Below, one piece after another: positions 50,397-58,638 of a stretch of 64,000 nucleotides of DNA. Source of the DNA: Halorientalis pallida (lineage in GTDB: Archaea > Halobacteriota > Halobacteria > Halobacteriales > Haloarculaceae). Position 1 is the first letter of the stretch. Every line of letters starts with the position of its first letter. Below the pieces are notes generated by a model. That model was not told where the DNA came from, searched no databases, and saw nothing but the letters and a program-made list of their open reading frames with translations. The stretch is from contig NZ_RDFA01000007.1 in assembly GCF_004118325.1 (NCBI RefSeq), positions 62,001 to 126,000 of the forward strand. Reading direction: 5' to 3'. The position numbers and the translations under genes were made by a program.

Positions 50397-51107
50397 ATGG
50401 ATGTCGTGTTTCTCGGCGCGAACAACGCGGGGTTCGCTATCTACGACTGGCTCTGTGAACGCGATGACGTGACCGTTCACGCTCTCCTGACGCGGCCCGG
50501 ACAACTCTCGCTGATCGAGACAGTCGAACCCGAGTTGGTCGTTGCGGCCGGCTTCGATCACGTCGTGCCACCCGAAATCCTCGACGTACCGGAACGGGGT
50601 TGTCTCAACGTTCATCCAGGACTGCTCCCGCACGCGCGCGGGTACAACCCGAACGTCTGGAGCATCGTCGAGGGCCTACCGGCCGGGGTGACGATTCACT
50701 GGATGGACGAGGGTATCGACACGGGTGATATCGTCGCGACCCGGGAGGTTCCGGTCTCGTTCGAGGATACCGGCAAGGACCTCTACGAACGACTGGAGAC
50801 GGCGTGTTACGACCTGTTCGTGGAGACGTGGTCGGACATCCGGGACGGAGATGTCGACGCCATCGAACAGCGCGATACCGAAGCAACCTACCACGAAAAA
50901 GCCGAGTTCACCGACCTGTGTGAACTCGACCCGGACGAAACCTGCACTGTTCGGGAACTGCTCGACCGTCTCCGGGCACTCACGTTCCCGCCGTTCGACA
51001 ACGCCTACGTCGACATCGATGGGGAACGATACTACGTCGACGTGTCGATCACGCCGGCCGCGGAAGTCAACGAGCCGGACGGCGTGGGGTTGCTCGACGC
51101 GTACTAA
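50397..51107 (+). CDS. Sugar N-formyltransferase-like protein (short form)
   Basis: A 236-residue protein of the N10-formyltetrahydrofolate-dependent formyltransferase fold. The catalytic trio is present: Asn and His in GCLNVHPGLLPHARGYNP (about 76-93), and Asp in MDEGIDTGDIVATREV. The length is close to the core domain of sugar N-formyltransferases such as those acting on dTDP-aminohexoses, and lacks the C-terminal tRNA-binding domain of Fmt; archaea do not formylate initiator tRNA. The C-terminal 50 residues form a small extra domain (LRALTFPPFDNAYVDIDGERYYVDV). Most likely it formylates an amino group of the nonulosonate precursor. Confidence 0.85.
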   Translation: MDVVFLGANNAGFAIYDWLCERDDVTVHALLTRPGQLSLIETVEPELVVAAGFDHVVPPEILDVPERGCLNVHPGLLPHARGYNPNVWSIVEGLPAGVTIHWMDEGIDTGDIVATREVPVSFEDTGKDLYERLETACYDLFVETWSDIRDGDVDAIEQRDTEATYHEKAEFTDLCELDPDETCTVRELLDRLRALTFPPFDNAYVDIDGERYYVDVSITPAAEVNEPDGVGLLDAY

Positions 51108-51209
51108 CTCCGACACTGCCTGGAATCGGGTGTAGCTGTTTCTGCCGACCGGATACCCACCGGACCACTTCTTATTAGGATATCGACAACCGATACGTAC
51201 TGAAGATCA

Positions 51210-52022
51210 ATGTCAGAGACGATCTGGGAACTGTTCGATATGGAAGGCCGTGTTGCGATCGTCACTGGCGGCTACGGACAACTCGGCTCGCAGATGAGCG
51301 ATGCGCTGGCCGAGGCGGGTGCGCACGTCGTCGTTGCTGCCCGGACGTACGAGAGGTGTGCCGAGAAAGCCAGGGAACTGTCGGAGAAACATAACGAGGC
51401 GATGGCTGTCGAAGTCGACGTCACCGACGAGGACGACGTCCAGGAGATGGTTGACGACGTCGTCGAACGGTTCGGGACGATCGACGTCCTGGTCAACAAC
51501 GCCTACGACGCATACGGGTACGGCACCGACTTCGAGGACCTCACACTGGAAGACTGGGAGCGGACCTTTGAAGGCGTAGTGACCCAGTCGTTTCTCTGTA
51601 CCCAGGCGGCTCTTCCGGCTATTCGGGACGGCGACCACGGCACGATCATCAACATCGGGAGTCACTACGGCGTAGTCGCCCCGGATCACCGTATCTACGG
51701 TGAGACCGACATGAACAACCCCCCAACTTACGGTGCGGCGAAAGCCGGCCTCATCCAGTTCACCCGATGGCTAGCGTCATATCTTGCGGACGAGGGAATC
51801 CGTGTGAACTCGATCAGCCCGGGCGGGTTCTACCGGGAGGAGATGGAAGAGAGTGAGGAGATCCGGGAAGTATTTCTCCCGGAATACCGCCACCGCACAC
51901 CGCTCGACCGGATGGGTGACGAGACCGATATGAAGGGACTCATCGCCTACCTCGCTTCCGATGCAGGCAAGTGGATGACCGGTCAGAATATCGTCCTCGC
52001 GGGTGGCTGGACGGTCTGGTAA
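51210..52022 (+). CDS. SDR family oxidoreductase (second PtmA-like)
   Basis: A 270-residue classical SDR, clearly a paralogue of 47875. VAIVTGGYGQLGSQMSDALAEAGAHVVV binds NAD(P); 'DVLVNNAYDAYGYG' is the NNA motif; TIINIGSHYGVVAPDHRIYG carries the catalytic Ser; YGAAKAGLIQFTRWL the Tyr-x3-Lys; and 'MTGQNIVLAGGWTVW' ends it as in the first copy. Both copies have Tyr/His-Gly-Val after the catalytic Ser, a shared trait of this clade. Two PtmA-like SDRs flank the cytidylyltransferase, Gfo/Idh and formyltransferase genes. A TATA-like CTTATTAGG lies about 35 nt upstream. Confidence 0.86.
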   Translation: MSETIWELFDMEGRVAIVTGGYGQLGSQMSDALAEAGAHVVVAARTYERCAEKARELSEKHNEAMAVEVDVTDEDDVQEMVDDVVERFGTIDVLVNNAYDAYGYGTDFEDLTLEDWERTFEGVVTQSFLCTQAALPAIRDGDHGTIINIGSHYGVVAPDHRIYGETDMNNPPTYGAAKAGLIQFTRWLASYLADEGIRVNSISPGGFYREEMEESEEIREVFLPEYRHRTPLDRMGDETDMKGLIAYLASDAGKWMTGQNIVLAGGWTVW

Positions 52023-52028
52023 CGGATA

Positions 52029-52979
52029 TCAAGACTCGGTCGCCGGGTCGCACACTGGCGTGAACATGTCTCCGACTGTGACCCACTCCCGATCCAGTAG
52101 CTTTCCGGCCGATGTCTCTGTCCCATCGCCGATCTGTAGCTGTGTCAATTCTATCCTGCCTTCCCAGGTACCCACACGGAGCACGTCGCCGTCGCGGCCG
52201 CGGATCTCTCCGGGTTCGGTAAAGACGCGCTCGCCGGTCGGTGGATTCGCCTCCCAGACAGTCACGCGACGCCCCTTGAGGTAGCTGTAGGCACCTGGAT
52301 ACGGGTGAGACTGTCCACGAATCCAGTTGTAAACTGCCATCGACGAGCGTCGCCAGTCGATTAGGCCGTGCTCTGGAACCCGCTTTGGCCACCAGGTAGC
52401 GCGCGCATCGTCCTGTGGAATGCGTGGCACTTCACCGGTCTCGAACCGTGGATAATACTCTCGAATCAGTTCTCTGCCAGCGTCGACGACCGTCGCGTAG
52501 AGGCTGGCCGCGTCGTCGTCGAGTTCGATGTCGATCGGCCGTTGGCCAACGAGGTCGCCCGCGTCGGCTTCCTCGACGAGGTGAAACAGCGACAGCGCCG
52601 TCGTGTCCAGTCCCTTGATCAGATTCCAGGCGATCGGTGCCCGACCGCGGCCGCGAGGGAGGGGTGCGGGATGCATCCCCAGTGCGGCGACGCTCGGGAT
52701 ATCGAGGACTCGCCGTTCGACGAGGCGCGACCAGCCGACGACGAACAACAACTCGGGGTCGTATGCGGCAATCGTCTCCACGACGGGGTCGGTATTGACC
52801 GATTCTACTTCGTGGTAGTCCGCGCCCACGGTTGCAGCAACGGAACTGAAATCGGTCTGATCCGCGATGTCGCCATCCGTGGGGCGCGTAAAAACTGCAC
52901 GGATATCGGCTCCGAGGGCGTCGAGTTCCTCGAGGCAGGCGTGCCCGAGATCGTTGTGACTGACGAAGACGACGTCCAT
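52029..52979 (-). CDS. Sugar N-formyltransferase-like protein (long form)
   Basis: A 316-residue protein with an N-terminal formyltransferase domain and a C-terminal OB-like Formyl_trans_C domain (about 205-305, 'NWIRGQSHPYPGAYSYLKGRRVTVWEA'). The active-site loop reads LGMHPAPLPRGRGRAPIAWNL: His is kept but the usual Asn two residues before it is Gly. The Asp is in EEADAGDLVGQ. This Gly-Met-His variant occurs in a clade found in sugar loci rather than in true Fmt. The start at 52979 (MDVVFVSHND) aligns with the other formyltransferase here (MDVVFLGANN). It is convergent with the SDR, 6 nt apart, and divergent from the small YG-tail gene. Confidence 0.85.
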   Translation of the reverse strand: MDVVFVSHNDLGHACLEELDALGADIRAVFTRPTDGDIADQTDFSSVAATVGADYHEVESVNTDPVVETIAAYDPELLFVVGWSRLVERRVLDIPSVAALGMHPAPLPRGRGRAPIAWNLIKGLDTTALSLFHLVEEADAGDLVGQRPIDIELDDDAASLYATVVDAGRELIREYYPRFETGEVPRIPQDDARATWWPKRVPEHGLIDWRRSSMAVYNWIRGQSHPYPGAYSYLKGRRVTVWEANPPTGERVFTEPGEIRGRDGDVLRVGTWEGRIELTQLQIGDGTETSAGKLLDREWVTVGDMFTPVCDPATES

Positions 52980-53029
52980 TGGCTTGGCACAGTGACGCAA
53001 TCGCTATAGCCGTTGTGGGCCCTCCGGCG

Positions 53030-53266
53030 GTGGAACACCAGCTACCCTGTGGATGGCCCGGGGCTTATGCAAATCCAGACGCTACCGAAAGTGAACGATC
53101 TTTGCCCGACACCAACCAAGACGATATCGATTGGTTGCCGGAAATCGAACGGCGGCACGCCCTGGGACTCTCTGTAGCTGTGGTATCGGCCGCTGGACTG
53201 TACAATCTCACCACGGAGCCTAGTGGCTACGGAGAGGGTGGGTACGGAGAAGATGGCTACGGGTGA
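53030..53266 (+). CDS. Small membrane protein with Tyr-Gly repeat tail
   Basis: A protein of 54-78 residues, depending on whether the TTG at 53102 or the GTG at 53030 is used; neither has a convincing promoter. The core is 'DDIDWLPEIERRHALGLSVAVVSAAGLYNL', one short helix at its end, followed by a tail SGYGEGGYGEDGYG. The neighbouring protein at 53450 ends in a similar [13 protein letters not shown], so the tail is a shared feature rather than noise. No family recognised. Confidence 0.5.
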   Translation: MEHQLPCGWPGAYANPDATESERSLPDTNQDDIDWLPEIERRHALGLSVAVVSAAGLYNLTTEPSGYGEGGYGEDGYG

Positions 53267-53449
53267 CGCGCCCACGGTTCCTGCCTGACGGTTCAGACAT
53301 ATTCGGTCGATACCACAATTTTCTTACTAACTTCCAGTAAACATACAACAGAAAACAACACGATGGCTCGGATAACATTCTCCGTGACTGAACCCCCTAC
53401 TTTTCACCCAGTTCGGTATCGAACTGCGGGTCTGCTCGTGTAACTCGAC

Positions 53450-54595
53450 ATGGCGACCAACGATCTCTTTGCGGACGAAGAAGCGACAGACCTGCCCTTC
53501 GACGAGTGGGAGACTCCCGGGGCGACCGACGGAGACACGAACACGGAGAGCGAGTCCACGCAGGAGACAACGACACAGACCGACGGCTCGGTTCCGTTCA
53601 ACACGTGGGATACCTTGGAAGATACAGCAGGTGATCAGGTCGGTGTCACGCGCCGAGAAGCATTGCAGCTCGGGGGGTTCGTCGCAGGTACGCTTGGGTT
53701 GCTGTTCGGATACAACGCTTGGGACGGCGGATCCGATCCCGTGACATCGAACTCGAAACAGGCAGCCCCCAAGTACGGATACGGAGGGGCACCAGTTGCG
53801 ACGACTACGACTGACCAACCCGATGGCCCACCGACGCCGACGGTCGAGCCAGCGACGCCGGTCCCGTCCGGGCTCCAGGCGACGATCGACGAGACGAGTG
53901 AGTCTGCAGATACGGCGACGCCAACCACCCGAAGACAGACGACTACCCAACCCACGTCGACCTCGACATCGACTCCGACGGCGACGCCAACTGCGACAGA
54001 GACCACGACCGCGACACCGACGGAAACGACACAAGAAAGCGCAGTTTCTGGAGGCGGGTTCACCGGCGGTGGAGGCGGCGGTGGTGGCGGTGGCGGTGGC
54101 AGTGGCGGTGGCAGTGGCGGTGGCAGTGGCGGTGGCAGTGGCGGTAGTGGTGGAGCCAGCAGTGGTACCTCCACCAGCACACCGACGCCAACGGACACGC
54201 CGACTCCGACGCCAACCCCGACGCCAACGGACACACCGTCCTCGACGCCAACGGACACACCGTCCTCGACGCCGACTCCGACGCCAACCCCGACACCAAC
54301 GGACACACCGTCCTCGACGCCAACGGACACACCGTCCTCGACGCCAACGGACACACCGTCCTCGACGCCAACGGACACACCGTCCTCGACGCCAACGGAC
54401 ACACCGTCCTCGACGCCAACGGACACACCGTCCTCGACGCCAACCCCGACGCCGACGGACACACCGACCGCAACGCCGACTTCGACGCCAACCTCCGAAC
54501 CGTCGAACTCTCCCGAGGAGTTGCCGGAGGAGGTGTACGGACGCCAGGGATACGGCCAGGAAGGATACGGTGGCGTTGCGCTCAACAGTTCGTAG
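53450..54595 (+). CDS. Low-complexity cell-surface protein with Tat-like helix, Thr/Pro repeats and YG tail
   Basis: A 381-residue protein with no enzyme domain. Residues 1-62 are acidic with two related segments ([10 protein letters not shown] and [11 protein letters not shown]). Residues 66-90 hold [22 protein letters not shown], a twin-arginine-like signal or anchor unusually far from the N terminus. Then come YGYGGAPVA, a long Thr/Pro stalk, a Gly/Ser run (about 200-235), and eight or more TPTDTPSS units with TPTPTP links. The end is [19 protein letters not shown]. The stalk is a likely site of O-glycosylation and would hold the ends away from the cell. The YG tail matches the upstream small protein. 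Function unknown; a wall spacer or adhesin is a guess. Confidence 0.7.
   Translation: MATNDLFADEEATDLPFDEWETPGATDGDTNTESESTQETTTQTDGSVPFNTWDTLEDTAGDQVGVTRREALQLGGFVAGTLGLLFGYNAWDGGSDPVTSNSKQAAPKYGYGGAPVATTTTDQPDGPPTPTVEPATPVPSGLQATIDETSESADTATPTTRRQTTTQPTSTSTSTPTATPTATETTTATPTETTQESAVSGGGFTGGGGGGGGGGGGSGGGSGGGSGGGSGGSGGASSGTSTSTPTPTDTPTPTPTPTPTDTPSSTPTDTPSSTPTPTPTPTPTDTPSSTPTDTPSSTPTDTPSSTPTDTPSSTPTDTPSSTPTDTPSSTPTPTPTDTPTATPTSTPTSEPSNSPEELPEEVYGRQGYGQEGYGGVALNSS
54184..54490 (+). repeat. 24-bp tandem repeats encoding TPTDTPSS, with TPTPTP interruptions
   Basis: Inside the gene at 53450, a 24-bp unit coding for Thr-Pro-Thr-Asp-Thr-Pro-Ser-Ser is present eight times: two copies, an interruption, then six in a row that are identical or nearly so at the DNA level. 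The Gly/Ser codon run at about 54050-54150 is a second simple repeat. Copy number probably varies between strains. Confidence 0.9.
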
Positions 54596-54913
54596 CAAGC
54601 GCGTCCGACGACACTCGCCTGTGCGACCGAGAGAGAGACAGCGTCGATTATCCATACCGATCTCATATCGGCCGATCAGTCGACCCTCTCGTGACATTCA
54701 GCTATACCCTATTATTGAGACAATATCTGTTAAGAGTAAAATTATAATTAATTAATTATACAGAAGACTTATCTTAAAACTATACTTTCGCACGAACGTG
54801 AACGTGGTTGGACTGTTCAACTGCGCAGCAGGAAACGTGCGGTGTGTGATTCCGAATATCCCACCGGCGAACGGGAATCAAATACGCTGTTCGGTGAGGA
54901 ATTACTCGGCTAG
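54596..54913. other. AT-rich intergenic region before the GT2-GT39 gene
   Basis: 318 bases with no gene. The stretch 54705-54790 is very AT-rich (for example AAAATTATAATTAATTAATT) and must hold the terminator of the low-complexity gene and promoter elements for the next one. ACTATACTTTCGC at about 54778-54790 is too far from the ATG at 54914 for a leaderless start, so a leader of about 100 nt is possible. Confidence 0.45.
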
Positions 54914-57877
54914 ATGCGATCTGACGTCGGGCCAGCAGCGTCTGTCGAAGGCCTATCACGGCCCGCGAAGCAAATGAATGGGATCACCTTCACCGGCGTG
55001 CTGTCGGTCATCGCGGTGTTTTTCGGCACGGTCTGGACGGTCACGAACTTCTACAACTACTACCCGGTGGTCCAGTCGGCCGTGACGACACTGCTGACCG
55101 GAACGCGGACACGCGAGGCGGCGTTCGTCGGAACCGACGATATCGGCCTCGAGGAGTATCCGGAGGTCGACGTGCTCGTCCCGGCTTACCGGGAGGAGAC
55201 GGTGATCCATCACGCGCTTCGTTCAGTTCGAAGCGCGGACTATCCACACGAGCGTCTCACCCTGACCGTCCTGCTCGAACCGGGCGACGATGCGACCCGA
55301 GAGGCCGTCGAGTCCGTCGCCGCCGACGTCGAGCTGGACGTGCTCACGGTCCCGTCAGCGTATCCCGGCTCGCCGAACAAACCGCGTGCGCTCAACTACG
55401 GGTTCGAGCGAACCGACGCCGAGATCGTCGGTGTGATCGACGCGGAAAACGTGGTCGAGACGGACCTGTTCGACCGGGTCGCGCGGGCCATCGTCGGCGG
55501 GAACCGCGATTACGTGCAGGGGATCGTCGATATGGCCAACGAGGACGACGGGTGGAAGAACCTCATCTTCCGGGCGGAATACGGCTACTGGTACCGATTC
55601 CTCGTGCCGGCGTTCAAGCGCCTCGGATTCCCGATTCCGCTCAGCGGGACGACCTGTTTCTTCAGACGATCCGTACTCGAAGACGCGTCGACGCGACGAC
55701 GCGAACGCAAGGGCAGCCCCTGGGAGGAAGGCGACGAGTCCTGGCTCACCGAACACGGCTTCTCGGGTGTGACGCCGTGGGACCCGGACAACGTCACCGA
55801 GGACTTCGAGCTCGGCCTGTCTCTGTGGCTCACCGATCACGAGTTCGGACTCGTCGACTCGGTCACCAAAGAGGAGTCGCCACAGACGCTCGACAACTGG
55901 ATTCAGCAGCGTACCCGCTGGCAGAAAGGGAAGATCTTCACGTTCGTGGACTTTCTCAGACACCCCGCTGGCTCGTCGTCGGACCGTGGACATCTGCTGT
56001 GGCAGTCGTTCCTGCCGCATCTCGGCCCGCTGAACATCACGGGGCTCGTGATGCTCGTAATCGTCGGATCCGCGATCCAGTTCGTGCCACAGTTCGCCCT
56101 GGTCGTCGGGGTCCTGTTGCTCTCGTTGACCTTTCTGGCCGTGGGTCTGGGCTCGTTCGGAGTAGGGTACTGGCTTGCGTCGACCAAGTCCGGTGGTGCC
56201 AGAGCGATACGGGCATGTCTCGTCGTGGCCACGGTGCCGTTCTACTGGCTCCTCCAGTGGGGTGCGGATATCAGAGCGTTCAAGCAGTTGTATCTCGGCG
56301 ACCTCGGTTGGGAAAAGACCGTCCACAGGGACAGGGGCCGGTTCGAGAGTCTCCAACACGACGAGGAGACCGAGGCCGAGTCGCTGGGTCACTCGGTCAA
56401 GCGGACGCTACAAAAACACGTCCTTCTGACTCCCATACTCCTCCTCGCCTTGGTACTTCGACTGCCCAATATCGGACGCAGTCTCTGGGTCGACGAGGTA
56501 TACTCGGTGACTGTCAGGGGGTCGATGAACGTCTACGGGATCGTCACGACGGCGGCGGATCCACACCCCCCGCTGTACTACCTCTTCCTGAAACTCTGGA
56601 TGGTACTGTTCGGCCGGTCCGAAGTTGCTGTTCGCTCGCTGTCGCTTCTGTTCGGGATCGGCTCCGTCGGTGCGGTCTACCTGCTGGCTGGTGAACTGTA
56701 CGATCGTCGGACCGGGCTGATCGCCGCGCTACTGACGGGAATTTCTACCTTCCAGATCCAGTACTCACAGACCGCCCGTATGTACACGATGCTGGTCTTC
56801 TTTGCCACTCTCTCGTTGTACTTCTACGTACGAACGCTCCGGAACCACAACCTCGACAACCGGTTCGGGTACGCCACCGCGACGCTACTGATGCTCTCGA
56901 CCCACGTGTACGGCTCATTCGTGTTGCTGGCTCAGTTGCTACACTTGGGCACACGACTCGTCGCGTCCACCGACATCCGGGCGGTCAAGAAGTGGTTCGG
57001 CACGCAGGTCCTCGCCGGTGCCCTCTTCGTCCCGTGGATGGGGTTGGTCGCGCTCCCCAACTATCTCTTCGGCGAGGGAACGGAAGTCCGGTGGCTGTCC
57101 GAACCGGGATTGCTGGAACTTCGCTCCATCCTGCTGGCGTACGCTGGCGTGCCGACTAATTACCCGCAGATCAAACTCACTCCGTTCACGCTCAACGTCG
57201 GGATCCTGTTCGGAGTCGTCCTCCTGATCGCGATTCTCTGGCAGGTATATCTTGAGTGGCGTACGGCCGAACGGGTTCGGGGATCTGTGTTGCTCCTGTC
57301 ACTCCTGGTCACTATCATCGCGATTCCGTACCTCGTGTCGGTCAGCGTGTTTCCGTTCTTGGAGACTCGCTACACGATTGTCGGCTTCGTGGCAGTGGCC
57401 ATCTTCGTGGCGAAGTCGATCACCGACGTTGACTACCGTCCCGTGCAGGTCATCGCACTCGTCGTAATCGTTTTCCTGTTCGGTGCCATGCTGCCGAGTT
57501 ACTACACCGCCGACTCGGCCGAGAACTGGGATCGGGCCACGTCCATCCTCGAGGACGATCTCGACTCGGAATCGCTCGTCGTCTTCAATCCCGGCTACAC
57601 CAGCGGTGCCGTCGACTACTATCTCGGGGAGAATCACTCGGCCGACATGGTCCAGTACACCTCGTCACAGGCGTTCAGCCGTCGAATCGCCGAGAAGCAG
57701 TACGATCAGGTCTGGGTCGTCAACATCCACGGTGAGAATCGAGGTGCTGTCCGGCGGGCGCTCCCACGGACGTACCAGAACCACCGGAACGAGACGGTCG
57801 GTGAGATCCGTCTCACACGATTCGGATCGAGCGCGACGGCCGACCACGTCAATCGTCTCGCGGAGGGAGAGCCGTGA
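54914..57877 (+). CDS. Two-domain transferase: GT2 (cellulose-synthase-like) fused to GT39/ArnT-like GT-C
   Basis: A 987-residue continuous frame. N-terminal helix at about 24-44; GT2 domain at about 75-335 with VDVLVPAYREETVI, 'VGVIDAENVVE' (DxD region), 'NVTEDFELGLSLW' (acceptor ED) and QQRTRWQKGK (QxxRW), the processive-type signature; then helices at about 370-450. After a linker near 470-495 a second protein begins: 'LPNIGRSLWVDEVYSVTVRG' with the GT39 Asp-Glu, 'AADPHPPLYYLFLKLWMVLFG', then about ten helices and a soluble C-terminal end. These halves are normally separate proteins. It might make a lipid-linked sugar on the inside and attach it on the outside. It overlaps the next GT2 gene by 4 nt (GTGA). 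Confidence 0.87.
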   Translation: MRSDVGPAASVEGLSRPAKQMNGITFTGVLSVIAVFFGTVWTVTNFYNYYPVVQSAVTTLLTGTRTREAAFVGTDDIGLEEYPEVDVLVPAYREETVIHHALRSVRSADYPHERLTLTVLLEPGDDATREAVESVAADVELDVLTVPSAYPGSPNKPRALNYGFERTDAEIVGVIDAENVVETDLFDRVARAIVGGNRDYVQGIVDMANEDDGWKNLIFRAEYGYWYRFLVPAFKRLGFPIPLSGTTCFFRRSVLEDASTRRRERKGSPWEEGDESWLTEHGFSGVTPWDPDNVTEDFELGLSLWLTDHEFGLVDSVTKEESPQTLDNWIQQRTRWQKGKIFTFVDFLRHPAGSSSDRGHLLWQSFLPHLGPLNITGLVMLVIVGSAIQFVPQFALVVGVLLLSLTFLAVGLGSFGVGYWLASTKSGGARAIRACLVVATVPFYWLLQWGADIRAFKQLYLGDLGWEKTVHRDRGRFESLQHDEETEAESLGHSVKRTLQKHVLLTPILLLALVLRLPNIGRSLWVDEVYSVTVRGSMNVYGIVTTAADPHPPLYYLFLKLWMVLFGRSEVAVRSLSLLFGIGSVGAVYLLAGELYDRRTGLIAALLTGISTFQIQYSQTARMYTMLVFFATLSLYFYVRTLRNHNLDNRFGYATATLLMLSTHVYGSFVLLAQLLHLGTRLVASTDIRAVKKWFGTQVLAGALFVPWMGLVALPNYLFGEGTEVRWLSEPGLLELRSILLAYAGVPTNYPQIKLTPFTLNVGILFGVVLLIAILWQVYLEWRTAERVRGSVLLLSLLVTIIAIPYLVSVSVFPFLETRYTIVGFVAVAIFVAKSITDVDYRPVQVIALVVIVFLFGAMLPSYYTADSAENWDRATSILEDDLDSESLVVFNPGYTSGAVDYYLGENHSADMVQYTSSQAFSRRIAEKQYDQVWVVNIHGENRGAVRRALPRTYQNHRNETVGEIRLTRFGSSATADHVNRLAEGEP

Positions 57878-58638
57878 CCCGCGACTCGGTCGGTGTCGTC
57901 GTCCCTGCCTACGAACCCGACGTGTCACGACTCCGTAACTACGTCGAGGCGATAGAGGGGTCGCTCTCGCCGACGGCGATACTCGTCGAACTCGACGCAC
58001 CTGCGACAGGGCTACGGGACCGACTGGCCGACCTTCCCGGTCGCGTCGAGACGGCCCCACATCGCCGTGGAAAAGGTGCTGCGATCACCGCTGGCTTCGA
58101 GCGACTGGACACGGACGTATTGGCGTTTGTCGACGCCGACAGGTCGACGCCGGTTGCCTCTCTCGGCGAAGTCCTCGATCCGGTGGTGAGCGCACGCAGC
58201 GATCTCGCGGTCGGTTCGCGGCGACATCCGGATGCCGAAATCGTCAGCCAGCAGACGGTCCTGCGGCAGCTACTCGGCGACTGTTACGCCTGGATTGCCG
58301 GCAGACTGCTCTCGGTCTCTCTGCACGACTACCAGTGTGGCGCGAAGGCGATCCGTGCGGATGGCTGGGAACGGGTCCGCGAACACCTCTACGAGCCGGG
58401 ATTCGCGTGGGATATCGAACTGGTCGCGATCGCCGGTGCGCTGGACCTCTGTGTCCGGGAGGTCCCAGTCGAGTGGCGAGATCGGGCGGGTTCGACGGTC
58501 GATCCGGTGCGCGACGCTGCGACGCTGTTTCGGGCGCTCCTCGCGGCCCGGTACCGAGCCGACCGACTGCGTGAAAACGGTCGACAGACCACCAACGAGG
58601 TCAGAAACCAGGGAGTGCCACCCTTGGTCGACCGATGA
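57874..58638 (+). CDS. GT2 family glycosyltransferase (polyprenyl-phosphate sugar synthase-like)
   Basis: A 254-residue GT-A enzyme beginning with GTG inside the previous stop. VGVVVPAYEPDVSRL opens the fold. GKGAAITAGFERLDTDVLAFVDADRSTP holds the nucleotide- and metal-binding DxD; 'LAVGSRRHPDAEIVSQQTVLRQLLGDCYAWIAG' and 'DYQCGAKAIRADGW' are typical of dolichol-phosphate glucose/mannose synthases, and GFAWDIELVAIA holds the base Asp. No membrane segment. It is followed, with 4-nt overlap, by a GtrA-type membrane protein: GT2 plus GtrA pairs make and flip a lipid-phosphate sugar. The first 40 residues are shorter than in bacterial GtrB. Confidence 0.87.
   Translation: MTRDSVGVVVPAYEPDVSRLRNYVEAIEGSLSPTAILVELDAPATGLRDRLADLPGRVETAPHRRGKGAAITAGFERLDTDVLAFVDADRSTPVASLGEVLDPVVSARSDLAVGSRRHPDAEIVSQQTVLRQLLGDCYAWIAGRLLSVSLHDYQCGAKAIRADGWERVREHLYEPGFAWDIELVAIAGALDLCVREVPVEWRDRAGSTVDPVRDAATLFRALLAARYRADRLRENGRQTTNEVRNQGVPPLVDR

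Noticed and set aside
50397-52979. Methionyl-tRNA formyltransferase (fmt) as the function of the formyltransferase genes
   Set aside because: Archaea do not formylate initiator tRNA, one copy lacks the C-terminal domain, and both lie among sugar-acid genes.
53327-54697. Long minus-strand frames opposite the low-complexity surface gene
   Set aside because: They are Arg/Cys/Trp- or Val/Gly-repeat translations of the antisense of simple repeats, with no haloarchaeal acidic bias; the plus-strand frame has a signal-like helix and a stalk.
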